A DNA stretch of 64,000 nt, taken from NCBI RefSeq assembly GCF_022539315.1, contig NC_066343.1, positions 45,763,433-45,827,432 on the forward strand. The letters run 5' to 3'. The position numbers and the translations under genes are program-made. How positions within the stretch are numbered: the first letter of the stretch is position 1; each line of letters begins with the position of its first letter. The stretch comes from Serinus canaria (Eukaryota > Chordata > Aves > Passeriformes > Fringillidae). Shown here one piece after another: positions 38,134 through 48,258 of this stretch. The notes under the pieces are model-generated. The model saw nothing but the letters and a program-made list of their open reading frames with translations, made no database searches and was not told where the DNA came from.

Positions 38134-38826
38134 AGCAACTGAATGCTTTGTAAATCTCTGTGAGATTCCTTTAGTTTATTTAATCTTATTTCTAGCACAT
38201 GTATCAGTTTACTCCACCTACAGACGCTTCCTAATGATATGAATTCAGATATGGAAAAAAACTCAGAAAGTTCCATGCCATAGATGCTGGTAAGAGACTC
38301 AGCCTTCATTTACGTCCACAAGAGAGCAACACCTACAGAGATGAACTGTTTAACAATACAGGTTCCAGAAACTGTACATGTGGAATACATTGGGCACATA
38401 TATGCACAGAGAATATTAATGCATTACTGGGCATCTCAGTCATTTTCCATAGTCTCATTCTGGATATTCTAGTCTCCCTTTGGCCCATTGCAGTGCACCA
38501 AAGTAACTGGTAGCAGGCTACTTGTTCCTGCTTGCAGGTTAGAGAGTGCATAGTTTTTAGCACAGTTGACTGCTGTTCTTCTAGGATCTCATGACCCTTT
38601 GATGTTTTTGTGTTTGGTTTTCTATTTGCTCTATCTCTCTGTTCACTGGCTTAACACACTTTTCAGAGTATCGGTGTATGTTTTCTGCATATTATTCAAA
38701 GGATTCTGTCTTTCAGTTTTCCCTACATTTTAGCAGAAGTAGTTTTCTGGCATAGAATTAGCTGCTGATTTTTATATTGGATCAGGATTTGGGGTGGTTT
38801 TGGCAGTCTGCTGCTTTTAGAAATTA
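38134..38826. other. Unique sequence, nothing recognised
   Basis: About 690 bp with no repeat or coding signal beyond chance ORFs of 62-76 codons on both strands. Confidence 0.5.
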
Positions 38827-38861
<35 letters not shown>

Positions 38862-38949
38862 TCATCATCATCATCATCATTATCATCATCATCATCTTCA
38901 TCTTCATCTTCATCTTCATTTTCATTTTCATTTCCATTTCCAATTCCAT
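38827..38949. repeat. Compound TAG/ATC/TTCATC/ATTTTC microsatellite
   Basis: About eleven TAG units are followed by about eleven ATC units with one interruption, then about four TTCATC hexamers, about three ATTTTC hexamers and finally ATTTCC units. The unit changes stepwise along the array. The Ser/Ile/Phe-rich plus-strand ORF and Asp/Glu/Thr-rich minus-strand ORF are readthrough of the array and not genes. Confidence 0.95.
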
Positions 38950-41900
38950 TTGTTGTTTTTTTATTTCTCTGCAAAAGTCATGAAATATCATTTACCTCAA
39001 TAAAAGACTCTGAGGTTTCAAAATAGTTTTTGGTCCATTTCAAAATAAAACAAAAACCCAAACAAAGTACTTTAAAGCATTTTAAAGGAATGTGTAATAC
39101 CTGTGTATCCAATGTATCAATAAAGTAATGAAGTTTACTCCCTGGTTCAGAACCATAATTTCAAATATTCCGTCCATATTTACCAGACTACTGTCTATTC
39201 CACCATAGGTAGTAGTCTTGACGTAAAACCAGCACATATCTGAAGAATATTACTACTGAAAAAAAATTGTTGGAAAAAAAACATTTCAGTAAAAACGTAT
39301 GAGTTGCAATGAGAAAACTGCATAGTTTTGATTTGCCACGTTATTTTTTCATTACATAGCTGATATGACTTTTGGAATCTAATTTCCAAGGTCTGCCTGT
39401 GGTATTCATGGTTTTTCAGCTGACTCAAAAAAATTGTTGTTAATCACTTAAATCTTAATAATAATCTTTTTTCTTATTGTTCTTTGTGTTGGCTTTAGGA
39501 AAAAGCATATCTGCTTCCATAACTATCTCTTCCTAAAATTAGAATACATCAAATCCAACAGAAGTGTTCAAACAAAAATGTGTAGAACTAGAAAACATAT
39601 TTTATTTTTCTCTGAAAAATATTTATTTAACTGTTATTTTTGATAAACACATGTTAGTGGATTTTGCAGTGACAATGTCATTAAACAGAAATAAATTAAT
39701 GGTGATCATTACTACAATATCTTCTCTTTGACCTAATGAAAATATATAGTCCCTTTGCAAAACTTTCTTACTAAAAATGAAACACATTGTGTAGTAAAGA
39801 ATAGTAGAATTATCTTCCTTCTGTGGAACACTTCATAAATATTCTTCCATTTTTATAATCAGTACTGAATACTTTTTAATGTGTTCTAAACTTTTGCAGT
39901 TCAAAGTGTGAAATTATACCTGTGTTGATAATCTTAGATAAGTCTTGAGTATGATTTACTTTCCGATGCTGATTGGTTGGCAAATATACACTTGCAGTTC
40001 AAGTATCTAATCTCTATTTGCTGTTTAGAAATTAGATAATATAAAACTATTACTCTTTAAATCTGATTTTAACAGAGAGCATAAAGGAGGAAAAAATAAA
40101 AGTCACCAGTCACAGAGATAGATTATATAGTACCCACTTCAGTTGTGTGGTACTGGGTTTTTATTCCAAAAGATGCTTTCTGTAGGATGTGTAAGGCATT
40201 CTACTTTCTGCTCACATGATTTTTAGTCATTTTTTTCAGTTATGTTCAGGTGCATTAATCTGTTTCATATCATTTAAGAGAGATAGGTATTAATTTTGCC
40301 TTTTTATAATCTTTTCAGTTTATTCAAAACTGTCTCTTCCTTGTTCTTATTAAAGTATTTGCATATATCTACATATATACATTATTCTGTTCAGCAGAAT
40401 AAAGAAGAAGTAGAGTTTTGTCTTTTCTGACACAGTATTCTCATAAGTTAGTGAGCTATGTTGGTTAACATAGTAGCAGAGTCAAGACAGAAAAATCTCC
40501 TGAATTACCAAGTCACATACAACATAAGAAAACCTCCCTCTGCAGACATCTTAAATTGACCCTTCCAGCTGCTGAAACCTAATTCTTAGTATGGAGGAAC
40601 ACAAGTTTAAAAGCAAGAGAACAGTATAAAAGTAAAAGAAAGTAAAAGTAAAAGTTAAAATATTCAAAACCGCCTTGACGATTTGGTAAACTAGAGATGG
40701 AGTTCATCACTTCATATGCAATTCACGAGGCAAGATTGTACAAAATTTGAAAAGGAGAGTTCACCCAAGTAACAGGACATAATTAAGTAGTCCTGAATAA
40801 TTGTTTTGTGTGGCCTATCATCTGATAGGCAATCACTTAAGAAATTTTTAATGCAACAAAATTTACATGAAAGAAGAAAGTCTAGCACTGATTAGTCAGC
40901 TGTGGAGGGAACTTTGTGTGGCATGTACATGTCACTCTGCAGTAAAGCAAAAATATGTCTGCCATTTACTCTTTATCTACCTTCTTGTCTGAATCCAAGG
41001 TGAATCTTTCCATTCTAGATGACATTTTGAGTCATCTCTGATAGTGGTGGTTCTTACTGTCCATCCAATACAATCTACAGTGCAGCCCTCTGTCACACTA
41101 ACTTTTGGCACAGGCTGTGTTTATTCTGCTGGTAACTAAAATATATCAGCTTTGTGGTTACTTGCTCAGAAACAAGACAAAAGATCATTGCCAAATTCAT
41201 GCAATCTGCTAATTTTTTTAAAAGTATTTGAAAGATTTTTCTTTATATCTAGCTTTTAAAATAGAGAGTTTTGTTGTTTTGCAAAAAATTCTGTTTAAAC
41301 AACAATCAACGTAGCACAGAATTATAAAAGAGAAAAAACTGTGTCTGCATTTAAAAGAGTCTGAGGTGTTGTTGAATTCCAAAGAAAGAAATTGCTCTTT
41401 TCCAGTTGACATAAAACCAGCTAAAATATCACTACCTATATATCCAAATTTGTGGCTTTATCAACCAAACACAACAAATATATATTTGTTCATCTTTCTA
41501 ATTTCAGGAATGTGAAAAGAAGAAGGGGGAGGCATGGAAAATAATGAAATTGAAAGGAAATAAGACAACTTAAAAGTAGATGTTACTTCTACAGAACATC
41601 TTAAGATGCAAGTAAAAGAGTAACTATAGATTATATATTCTATTCAAGACACAATTCCTGATGTGGAGCCTTTTTTTAGCATGTCGTCTGGAAAAGATGC
41701 TGATATAAAGGCACTTGACGACTTTCTTTGTCACATTCTTTCGTGCCTTCTATCAGTCATTCACATGCTTTCAAGTGGCAGCAAAACTAAAACACTGAGA
41801 TAAGCAGAGGCAAAGCATGAAGAGAGCAAAAAATATTGAATAATTCTGCAATATTGTATAAATATGAGTTTGATGTAATGATTTTCTCTTCAAAACTTGA

Positions 41901-44059
41901 AAACTAAAGAGAAACATTGCATTAAAATCACTAAGGGTGGAACACAGCTGTTTTCAGCCTCTTTGATACATGGGAAAACTGACAATACTTTTCTATAAAC
42001 AGATTGCACCAGTTTGAAACTAATGGCTATAAGAAACAAAACGGGTTTTTATTTCAGCTGGGTGTTAAGAAACATAAGTAAATAATGACTTCAGGCACTA
42101 GTCCTAAAACAGAGCATACGGAGCAAAGTCTTCTCACTGTCAGAAATTTCTTATTTTATTTGTAAAGAGTATTTTACCTCATCTTTTAGTAAAATGCATG
42201 TTTCTCAGAATAATAAGAGGAAATCAACACAGGGGTATCTTTTCTTGGAAGGTTTTGGTAGATGCTGGGAAAGAAGAATGTAGTTACTGTCAGTATTCTC
42301 TGTCTGGACATTGAATAACCTGTAATGACATTCAAAGATAGGTAAAACTGTCACAACTCAATGCAATAAAATAACAACCAGTGAGGATAAACCTAATGGA
42401 ATACATTGTCTGCTGTTTTTCTCCTAACCGAGAGTTAAAAGAACTGGATATCCAAATCTGACATTGTAAAGTACATGTCTCCATCCCCAGAGTATTTATT
42501 TCATACTCAAATAAAATCAAATAAAATTCCATTATATTTATAATTAGTTAAATATGATTTTAGTGGGTTTTTTTTAATGCTTGTGAATTACCTCTTGAAT
42601 AAGATGTGTGTTTGTTGTTCCTCCTGTTCCTCAAGAAAAATAAGGTAGACCCCCAAGATGCAGGAAAATAACAGGGCTGAAAATCGTGCTTTGGTTTCCT
42701 GTCAACAAGTTGATCAGATCATATTGCCAAAATATAAGCTGAAGTATTTTGATACCGAAAAATTACTCTGGTGTTCATATGTTGAAAGTAAATATAATCT
42801 TAAAACAGATGCTTTTAAGCAAAAAGTTTTAAAAATTTAATTTTCTGCTTCAAGTGTAAAAGTAACATAATTAAATCATTGAAAGTTGAAAAACACTGCC
42901 TATAGCTTATTATTTAATTTTTTGCTTTTCATTTATTTGGATTATACTACAAAATAATTTTTAAAGGCTGTGTGTAAAACTGTGTGGGTAATGGTATTCT
43001 TAACACATGATAGATGATCAGATTTCCTCTAAATGTGTGGGACAGAGAAGGAAATAGCAACTATATCCCAAATGTGTTCCCACCATTTACAATCATATGT
43101 GTTGTATAGAAGTGGAAATTGCACTTTCATGCTCAAATTCCATATCACATTTTATCTAAAACTCCTGGTCTGAGACTTTTTGTTTGTTCTTTAAAAAAAA
43201 AAAAAATGCAAAGGTTTTTTCTGTTTTTAAATATTTTTTTAAAAAACAAAACAAATGGTCATATTCTGAGAAATCCTAGAATGGTGAAAAGATTTCTGTT
43301 TTAATACAGAATATTGGGGCAAATCAATTCTTCACCCCCAAAAAACCCCGCTAACACAATCTTGAAGAGAAAATATCTTTCTACTTATCTCAGTTATGAA
43401 TATTTAAAAGTCGCATATGGCAGGATTCTTCCTAAGCTCTTACCATTGGCTTAGTTGCTCCAGTGGAATTAATGGTAAGATGCCTGTTAATTTCAATGCA
43501 AGCAAATTTAAAGCCAAGATCTTTACTATCATTCTTGACAGACTTGTGCAGAAGATACAAGCGTAAAATGCTGTGGTAAAATAGTGGACTGTGATTTGGA
43601 ATGAATTGGACTCCATTTCATCAGAGTTGGTAGCATAGCAGCTGTCTTTCTGTCAGTGCAGACTAGCAGAAGCCATTTAATGCCTTTGCATAATGAGACA
43701 GACGAAACTATAATAGCCATAAGTGAAAACACAAGCTCATGTCTTTAGGTAGAAGCTGAAATATGCAGTACCACAACCTCTTGTGAGAAGCAGCACAACA
43801 GTCACTGAGATGAAGTCACTGATCACATTAAAAAGAGATTACAATCTCTTATGGAACAAACAAAACTGGAAGGGGCAGATGATATACCAGAGGCATGCAT
43901 TGCCTCTCAGAGAGATCTGAAAATGCTGGGAACATGGTAGATAGCAATCTCACTATAGTCAACAAAATAAAGGGACACACCTTTTAGCTGAGGAGAAATA
44001 AACCTATGCTGGTGGCCTGTAAGCTTGAGCACCACTGTGCAAAGAAATAACCTTTGGTC
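38950..44059. other. AT-rich unique sequence, no gene seen
   Basis: No recognised element. Small perfect palindromes occur at 40813-40830 (8-bp arms, gcctatca) and 43833-43850 (aagagatt arms). ORFs of up to 67 codons show nothing. A short A13 run lies at 43193-43205. Confidence 0.5.
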
Positions 44060-44258
44060 TTGGAGAAGAGTAAATTAACTTGAGTCAGCAATATACCCTG
44101 GCAGCAAAAAGGGACAGCCCCACCCTGACACATTAGGGAGACTGCTGCAAGCAGATCAGAAGAGGCAGTCCTTCCCAGTACTCCACTCAAGTGAGACACA
44201 TCTGGGTGCAGTCTTGAGTGCTGGGCTGGGTCTCACTAGAGAGACATGGATGTAAGGT
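44060..44258 (+). mobile_element. CR1 LINE fragment (3' part of ORF2)
   Basis: 'aacttgagtcagcaatataccctggcagcaaaaaggg', 'tcaagtgagacacatctgggtgcagtcttgagtgctgggctgggtctcactagagagacatgga' is collinear with CR1 landmarks of the type gagccagcagtgtgccc, gaggccacatctggagtgctgtgtccagttctgggc and gagagacatgga. It ends where the next CR1 copy begins, in the same orientation, so two LINE fragments abut head to tail. It is strongly diverged. Confidence 0.65.
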
Positions 44259-44466
44259 GAGAAATGTCAAGGTGAAGCTGAAGCTGAACTTGGCAAGGGA
44301 TGCTGAAAACATGTATATATTAGCCAGAAAAAGAAGTTTAAAGAACGTGACCTGCCTTGTGAGCAAGGCAAGTAAACTTTTAAAAACAGTCAAGGAGAAG
44401 GCTGAGGTATTCAAAAAATTTCTTGCTTTATTCTACAATTGCAGGGTTTTTTTCCCTCACTTCTAG
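44218..44466 (+). pseudogene. CR1 ORF2 N-terminal-side relic
   Basis: An open frame of 82 codons whose middle shows the Ala-Arg-Asp start and the 'EKAEVFKKF' stretch. These resemble the linker of CR1 ORF2 between endonuclease and reverse transcriptase, which has an ARDVKxNKKxFYxYI and MEKAEVLNxFF type pattern. The first codons lie in the preceding CR1 fragment, so the start Met is not native. It is a dead remnant. Confidence 0.5.
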
Positions 44467-45834
44467 AGTGAATGGACCTCAGAATAAGGAATGGTAGAGC
44501 AAAGGCCCTCCCACTGTAGGACAAGATCAGTTTCATGGCCAGTTGAGGATCCTGAACATATACAACTCTATAAAACCTGATGAGATGCATTCCAGAATCA
44601 TGAGCTAATTGACTGGTTTAGTTGCCAAGCCACTCTCCATGGTATTGGAAAAGTCATGGCCATCCGGTAAAAACCCAGGTGACTGGGAAAAAAAGGAAAA
44701 CATTCACCCATGTTTAAAAAGGATAGAAAGTAGAGCCCTGGGAACAACTGATTTGTCAGGCTGCCCTCCGTGCCTGGGAAGATCATGGAACAGATACTCC
44801 TAGAAGCTAAGGCTCATGGAAGACAGGGATATCATTTGAGGAGTATGGATGTAATTTATTTGAACTTCTGTAAAGTCTTTGAAATGGTCCCCACAACACC
44901 CTTCTCTCTTCAATTGAAGAGATATGCATTTGATGGGCGGACTGTTCAGTGGATGAAAAATTCTTTGGAAAGTGATATCTGGAGGCTAGTGGTCAGTGGC
45001 TCAAAATCCAGGTGGAGATCAGTGAAAAGGGGTGCCCCTCTGGGTTTCAAGACCAGTACTTTTTAATGTCTTCATCGATGACATAGAGACATCCAGCTCA
45101 TCAAATACAAATATGGAGCCAAGCTGATTGTTTCATTTGACACACCTGAGGGACAAGAGACACATTGGCAAGAGGTGGGCACATGGCAACATCACAAGGT
45201 TCTACAAGACCAAGTGCAAGGTCTTGAACCTGGATTGAGGCAACTCCAAATATAAATGCTGTCTGGAGGATCAATAGATTATGAGCAGTCCTGCCAGGAA
45301 GGACTTGGGGGTGCTGGTGGATGAGCGGCTGGATATGAGCCAGGTGATGTATGCTCCCAGGCCAGAAAGCCAATCTCATGTATCAAAAAAAGCCTCGCCA
45401 GCAGGTTGGAGGAGGTGAGTCTCGTCTTCTCCACTATCACAAGATCCCACTTGAAACATTTTCTCCTGTGTCTCTGGTACAAGACATGGACTAGTTGGAG
45501 CAAGTCCAGAGGACAACTCGGACTCTTCTTACAGAAGATAGACTGAGCTAAGGCTTTTCAGCCTGGAGAACAGATGATGCCAGGGTGACCTTATAGCACC
45601 CTCCCAGAATTTAAAGAGGACCTAAAAGAAAGCTGGAGAGGAACTTATCTTTAAATTAAATATAAGAAAAAAGTATTTCACAATAAGAGTGATAAAGCAC
45701 AGGCAGTGGTTGCCCAGAGATTTGGTACGTGTTCCACCCCTAGAAACATCTAAGATCAGGTTGCCCTTTGATCAACCTGATCTAATCAAAGATGTCCCTG
45801 ACCATTGTTGGATGATCTTTAAAAGATTCCTTTC
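44259..45834 (+). mobile_element. CR1 LINE copy A, interrupted by an ERV
   Basis: Plus-strand CR1 covering part of ORF2 and most of the 3'UTR. Its 3' tail is cut at 45834 by the ERV and resumes at 48224. Diagnostic stretches are 'gggaagatcatggaacagatactcctagaagctaaggctcatgga', 'ttatttgaacttctgtaaagtctttgaaatggtccc', 'cttctctcttcaattgaagagatatgcatttgatgggcg', 'gacttgggggtgctggtggatgagcggctgg' and 'gttggatgatctttaaaagattcc'. It aligns almost throughout with the minus-strand copy at 51860-53345, so both belong to one subfamily. Indels and frameshifts break the coding frame; the segment that should carry the FADD motif is lost near 45060-45110. Confidence 0.93.
44770..45066 (+). pseudogene. CR1 ORF2 reverse-transcriptase relic
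   Basis: The 98-codon frame contains the CR1-type sequence GKIMEQILLEA, then VIYLNFCKVFEMVP in place of the usual DVIYLDFCKAFDTVP (reverse-transcriptase block with the first catalytic Asp, here changed to Asn), YAFDGRTVQWMKN and VVSGSKSRWRSV. It stops before the FADD block after a frameshift. Loss of the first catalytic Asp alone would make it inactive. Confidence 0.75.
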
Positions 45835-46181
45835 TGTCACAGTGAGGGAAGTTGGTGACAGCTCAATATGAGAATCAGCAAGCTTTGTTTATTGATTAGA
45901 GCATCAGACATTTAAGCACAACACATAATAAGCTCATGCATATTTTTTAAGCTAAGCAATCTATTGGTTATTCTACTTACTCATTCTTTACAACTTACAT
46001 CTCCCTTTTCTCATGCTCTGCTCTCAGCTACAGCATCTCTGTTATCATAATACAGCTACACTCAAGGCCACAGCATCTTCACAAGTGCGGGGCCTCAAAT
46101 TTACTGGGTCTGGTACTTTTCCACTTCTCAGCTATCCAGAGCATGTCTACGTGACCTTTGTCATGTAACTAGTCCCCAACA
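45835..46181 (-). mobile_element. ERV 3' LTR (minus-strand provirus)
   Basis: Read on the minus strand, it begins TGTTGGGGACTAGTTACATG and ends ...CTGTGACA. It is about 95% alike to the partner at 47875-48223 by hand comparison, with most differences in the terminal 40 bp and a small cluster near 46000. A minus-strand AATAAA (in ctaatcaataaacaaag) is a fitting polyadenylation signal close to the LTR 3' end. Since the primer-binding site abuts the other LTR, this one is the 3' LTR. Together with the PBS, PPT and 6-bp duplication, it defines a complete though internally deleted proviral insertion. Confidence 0.93.
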
Positions 46182-46199
46182 ATTCCCCTGTTTTCTTTT
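46182..46199 (-). other. Polypurine tract of the ERV
   Basis: On the minus strand aaaagaaaacaggggaat directly precedes the 3' LTR start TGTTGG. A purine-rich run at this exact position is the expected plus-strand primer of reverse transcription, with two non-purines (one C, one terminal T). Confidence 0.8.
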
Positions 46200-46589
46200 T
46201 GTACAAACAATGTTTGATTAAATGCAACAAATATAATCTTTTGCACTATATTTTATAAGCACATATAAAAACAAGGCAAAACTAATACTATTAACAAAGT
46301 TATAATACTTATTGTAATACTAGCTTTAACAATAAAACAGCTATAATCTAAGGTGTAAGAATTTGAGCTATTTATCAATACTAAAGCTTAATTCTACTTG
46401 TAAGTTTCTGGTTAACTTCTGAAACTCAGAGAGCTGGGAGTAGATAGACTAAAATGGTTAAAAAGGTCTGTGTAACACATGCTTTCAAATTCTTTATAGC
46501 TATGTAGTTCTCTTTGGTGTACTCACAGGGTTAATTTACAGCTCGTCAGTACCATCCCCACCCCCTCTGGGCTGGGGAGCAACGGAAGA

Positions 46590-47290
46590 ACTTTCAGGAG
46601 GTACCTGCCTCACGCCGCTGTGGCAAGTGGGGGGAGTCAGACATTTTAAACCCTAACGGGAACTTCTGAACTAAACTTGAATCATCTGGCGAAAAACGCT
46701 GAGTTTTTACACAGGCACCCGGCTGTGCCAAAATCAGCTGTTGAGCTACGCCTTCCCCACAGAGGGGCAGGCCGGCCCTCCGCCCCACCCCCGTCTCAAC
46801 TCCCGCCACAGGGGCAGCCTCAGGATAGTTCGAAAAACTCGAGAGGGAATCTGGGCTGATTGCAGGTTGAGGCAGCCGCTGCCGGGAGCAGCGGGGCCAC
46901 AGGTGGCTCTAAAGACAGTTCTGTTTGGTGACTGCTGTTCTCAACTGCAGTCTTCTTTACCGGCGTGGTGGGCGAAGGCGGTGGGCGAAGGTGGGGCTGC
47001 CGCGGGAGTCAGTGGGGGCTGCAAATTCGGAGGGAACACATCTCCCGCAAGGCTGGGGACAGCAGCCACGTCCTTTCCGGGTACTGGAAGCTGCAGTGCA
47101 GGCGCAGACAGCAAAGCTGGTGGAGCTGACACGGGAGACAGCAGAACAGCAGTGACAGGAGCCCTCACGGCCTCTGCTGGAGAGGTGGCGGCAAGAGGGA
47201 TCAGCGCAGGCAACACGGGGTCTACTCCCGCCAGCACTGCTGTAAATGCAATTGCCGGCTGTGATGCAGAAACATAAGGCACAGGGGTGG
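46590..47290 (-). pseudogene. GC-rich Pro/Ala-rich gag-like relic of the ERV
   Basis: The minus strand holds a 113-codon frame (46941-47282) very rich in Ala, Pro, Val and Leu, and a 71-codon frame further downstream (46594-46809). A proline-rich region is usual in betaretroviral Gag between matrix and capsid, but no capsid major-homology region or zinc knuckle is visible, so assignment is by position and composition only. The 178-codon plus-strand frame (46741-47277) is antisense to it. The block is CpG-rich and could be miscalled a host CpG island. Confidence 0.4.
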
Positions 47291-47619
47291 CAGCAGGGAA
47301 CTAGATGTTGCTTTCACTACATTGTTGCTTACTAGGTGGTAAAGTTAGTAAGTCCCATGTCTAATAAAGCTCTCACTGGTTGTCTGCTTGCTGTAACAGG
47401 CCCTTTAACTCTTCTTTGGATACATTGCGGCTTGCAAGCAATCTTGGGAGTCTATATGCAAGCAATCTTGGGAGCTCTTTTCCCAGGTCAATACTTTATA
47501 GTCCCTGCTTTTCTAAAAAGCATTTACAAAAAAATCATACACCACTTGTCTTTTCATACCTTCTAATTTAAACGTCAGCGCTGTTGCAGCCCTTGCAAGA
47601 CGTCAGCAGCATTCGTTGG

Positions 47620-47874
47620 CCGAGACTCTTCTGTAAGGTCGCTTGGGGCACGGAGTACCCACTAGCTCTTTGACTCCTGTGCTGCTTTGGGACCGACACA
47701 GATACTGCACTGGACCGTGGCCAACAGGTTCAAGCTGAGACTCCTCTGTAGGGTCGCCCAGGGCACGGAGCACTAGCTCTTTTGCCAACCCCCTCTCGAG
47801 GGTCCTTGTTCAAGGCGCAGAGCACTAGCTCTTTCGCCTCCCCCCTCTTTTAGGGTCCCTGTTCGGGCGCCATT
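47620..47874 (-). repeat. Tandem-repeat leader next to the primer-binding site
   Basis: Plus-strand coordinates: units starting agggtc or aaggtc lie at 47635, 47750, 47799 and 47852, and the 12-mer cactagctcttt recurs at 47660, 47771 and 47823. Units 47750-47798 and 47799-47851 are 49 and 53 bp. A wider block, gc.gagactc.tctgta.ggtcgc, is duplicated at about 47619-47640 and 47734-47755. The last unit at 47852 contains the primer-binding site itself, cut by the LTR. Confidence 0.8.
47855..47872 (-). other. Primer-binding site, tRNA-Lys type
   Basis: On the minus strand TGGCGCCCGAACAGGGAC, 18 nt, sits 2 nt (AA) after the 5' LTR end ...CTGCTACA. It is identical to the lysine-tRNA (Lys3-type) primer site known from lentiviruses and mouse mammary tumour virus. 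It fixes the orientation of the provirus as minus. Confidence 0.95.
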
Positions 47875-48223
47875 TGTAGCAGTGAAGGAGGCTTGGTGAC
47901 TGCTCAGTATGAGAATCAGTAAGCTTTGTTTATTGATTAGAGCATCAGACATTTAAGCACAACACATAATAAGCTCATGCATATTTTGTAAGCTAAGCAA
48001 TCTATTGGTTGTTCTTACTTCCTCATTCTTTACAATTTACATCTCCCTTTTCTCATGCTCTGCTCTCGGCTACAGCATCTCTGTTATCATAATACAGCTA
48101 TACTCAAGGCCACAGCATCTTCACAAGTGCGGGGCCTCAAATTTGCTGGGTATGGTACTTTTCCACTTCTCAGCTATCCAGAGCATGTCTACGTGACCTT
48201 TGTCATGTAACTAGTCCCCAACA
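47875..48223 (-). mobile_element. ERV 5' LTR (minus-strand provirus)
   Basis: Read on the minus strand it runs from TGTTGGGGACTAGTTACATG to ...TCACTGCTACA, 349 bp, next to the primer-binding site. The AATAAA signal is conserved as in the partner LTR. By hand I count roughly 20 differences between the LTRs, so the insertion is not recent. The outer flank at 48224 (ccttcc) matches the flank of the other LTR (cctttc, 45829-45834) at five of six positions, giving a 6-bp target-site duplication. Confidence 0.94.
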
Positions 48224-48258
48224 CCTTCCACCTCAAACTATTCTAGCATTCTTTCATA
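48224..48258 (+). mobile_element. 3' tail of CR1 copy A, beyond the ERV
   Basis: ccttccacctcaaactattctagcattctttcat continues the CR1 3' end that was cut at 45834; the family reads ccttccaaccyaaactattctatgattctatg here. The last bases are decayed copies of the ATTCTATG-type terminal octamer. Confidence 0.85.

Larger units (their letters stand above)
46182..47874 (-). mobile_element. Internal region of a deleted ERVK-like provirus
   Basis: Only about 1.7 kb separates the two LTRs, far below the 6-8 kb of a full provirus, so most of gag-pro-pol-env is absent. Minus-strand order: primer-binding site, tandem-repeat leader (about 47600-47855), a stretch with broken frames, a GC-rich Pro/Ala-coding block (about 46590-47290), then an AT-rich end that includes a short hydrophobic reading (about 46240-46300) which might be the env C-terminus. 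A tRNA-Lys type primer site and a 6-bp target duplication fit class II (ERVK, betaretrovirus-like) elements. No protease, reverse-transcriptase or integrase motif was found. It could be a non-autonomous family or a single deletion derivative. Confidence 0.85.

Noticed and set aside
37908..38309. 133-codon Phe/Val/Cys-rich ORF that looks like a membrane protein
   Set aside because: It is readthrough of the A/C low-complexity tract; hydrophobicity is a composition effect.
38723..38974. Asp/Glu/Thr-repeat protein on the minus strand
   Set aside because: It is the translation of the compound microsatellite only.
40813..40830. Palindrome gcctatca/tgataggc
   Set aside because: 8-bp arms are expected a few times by chance in 64 kb.
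46741..47277. 178-codon plus-strand ORF, the longest in the window
   Set aside because: It lies antisense inside the GC-rich interior of the minus-strand ERV; its length follows from low stop-codon density in GC-rich DNA.
47855..47872. Possible tRNA gene at the tRNA-like sequence
   Set aside because: Only the 18 nt complementary to a tRNA 3' end are present, next to an LTR; it is a primer-binding site.
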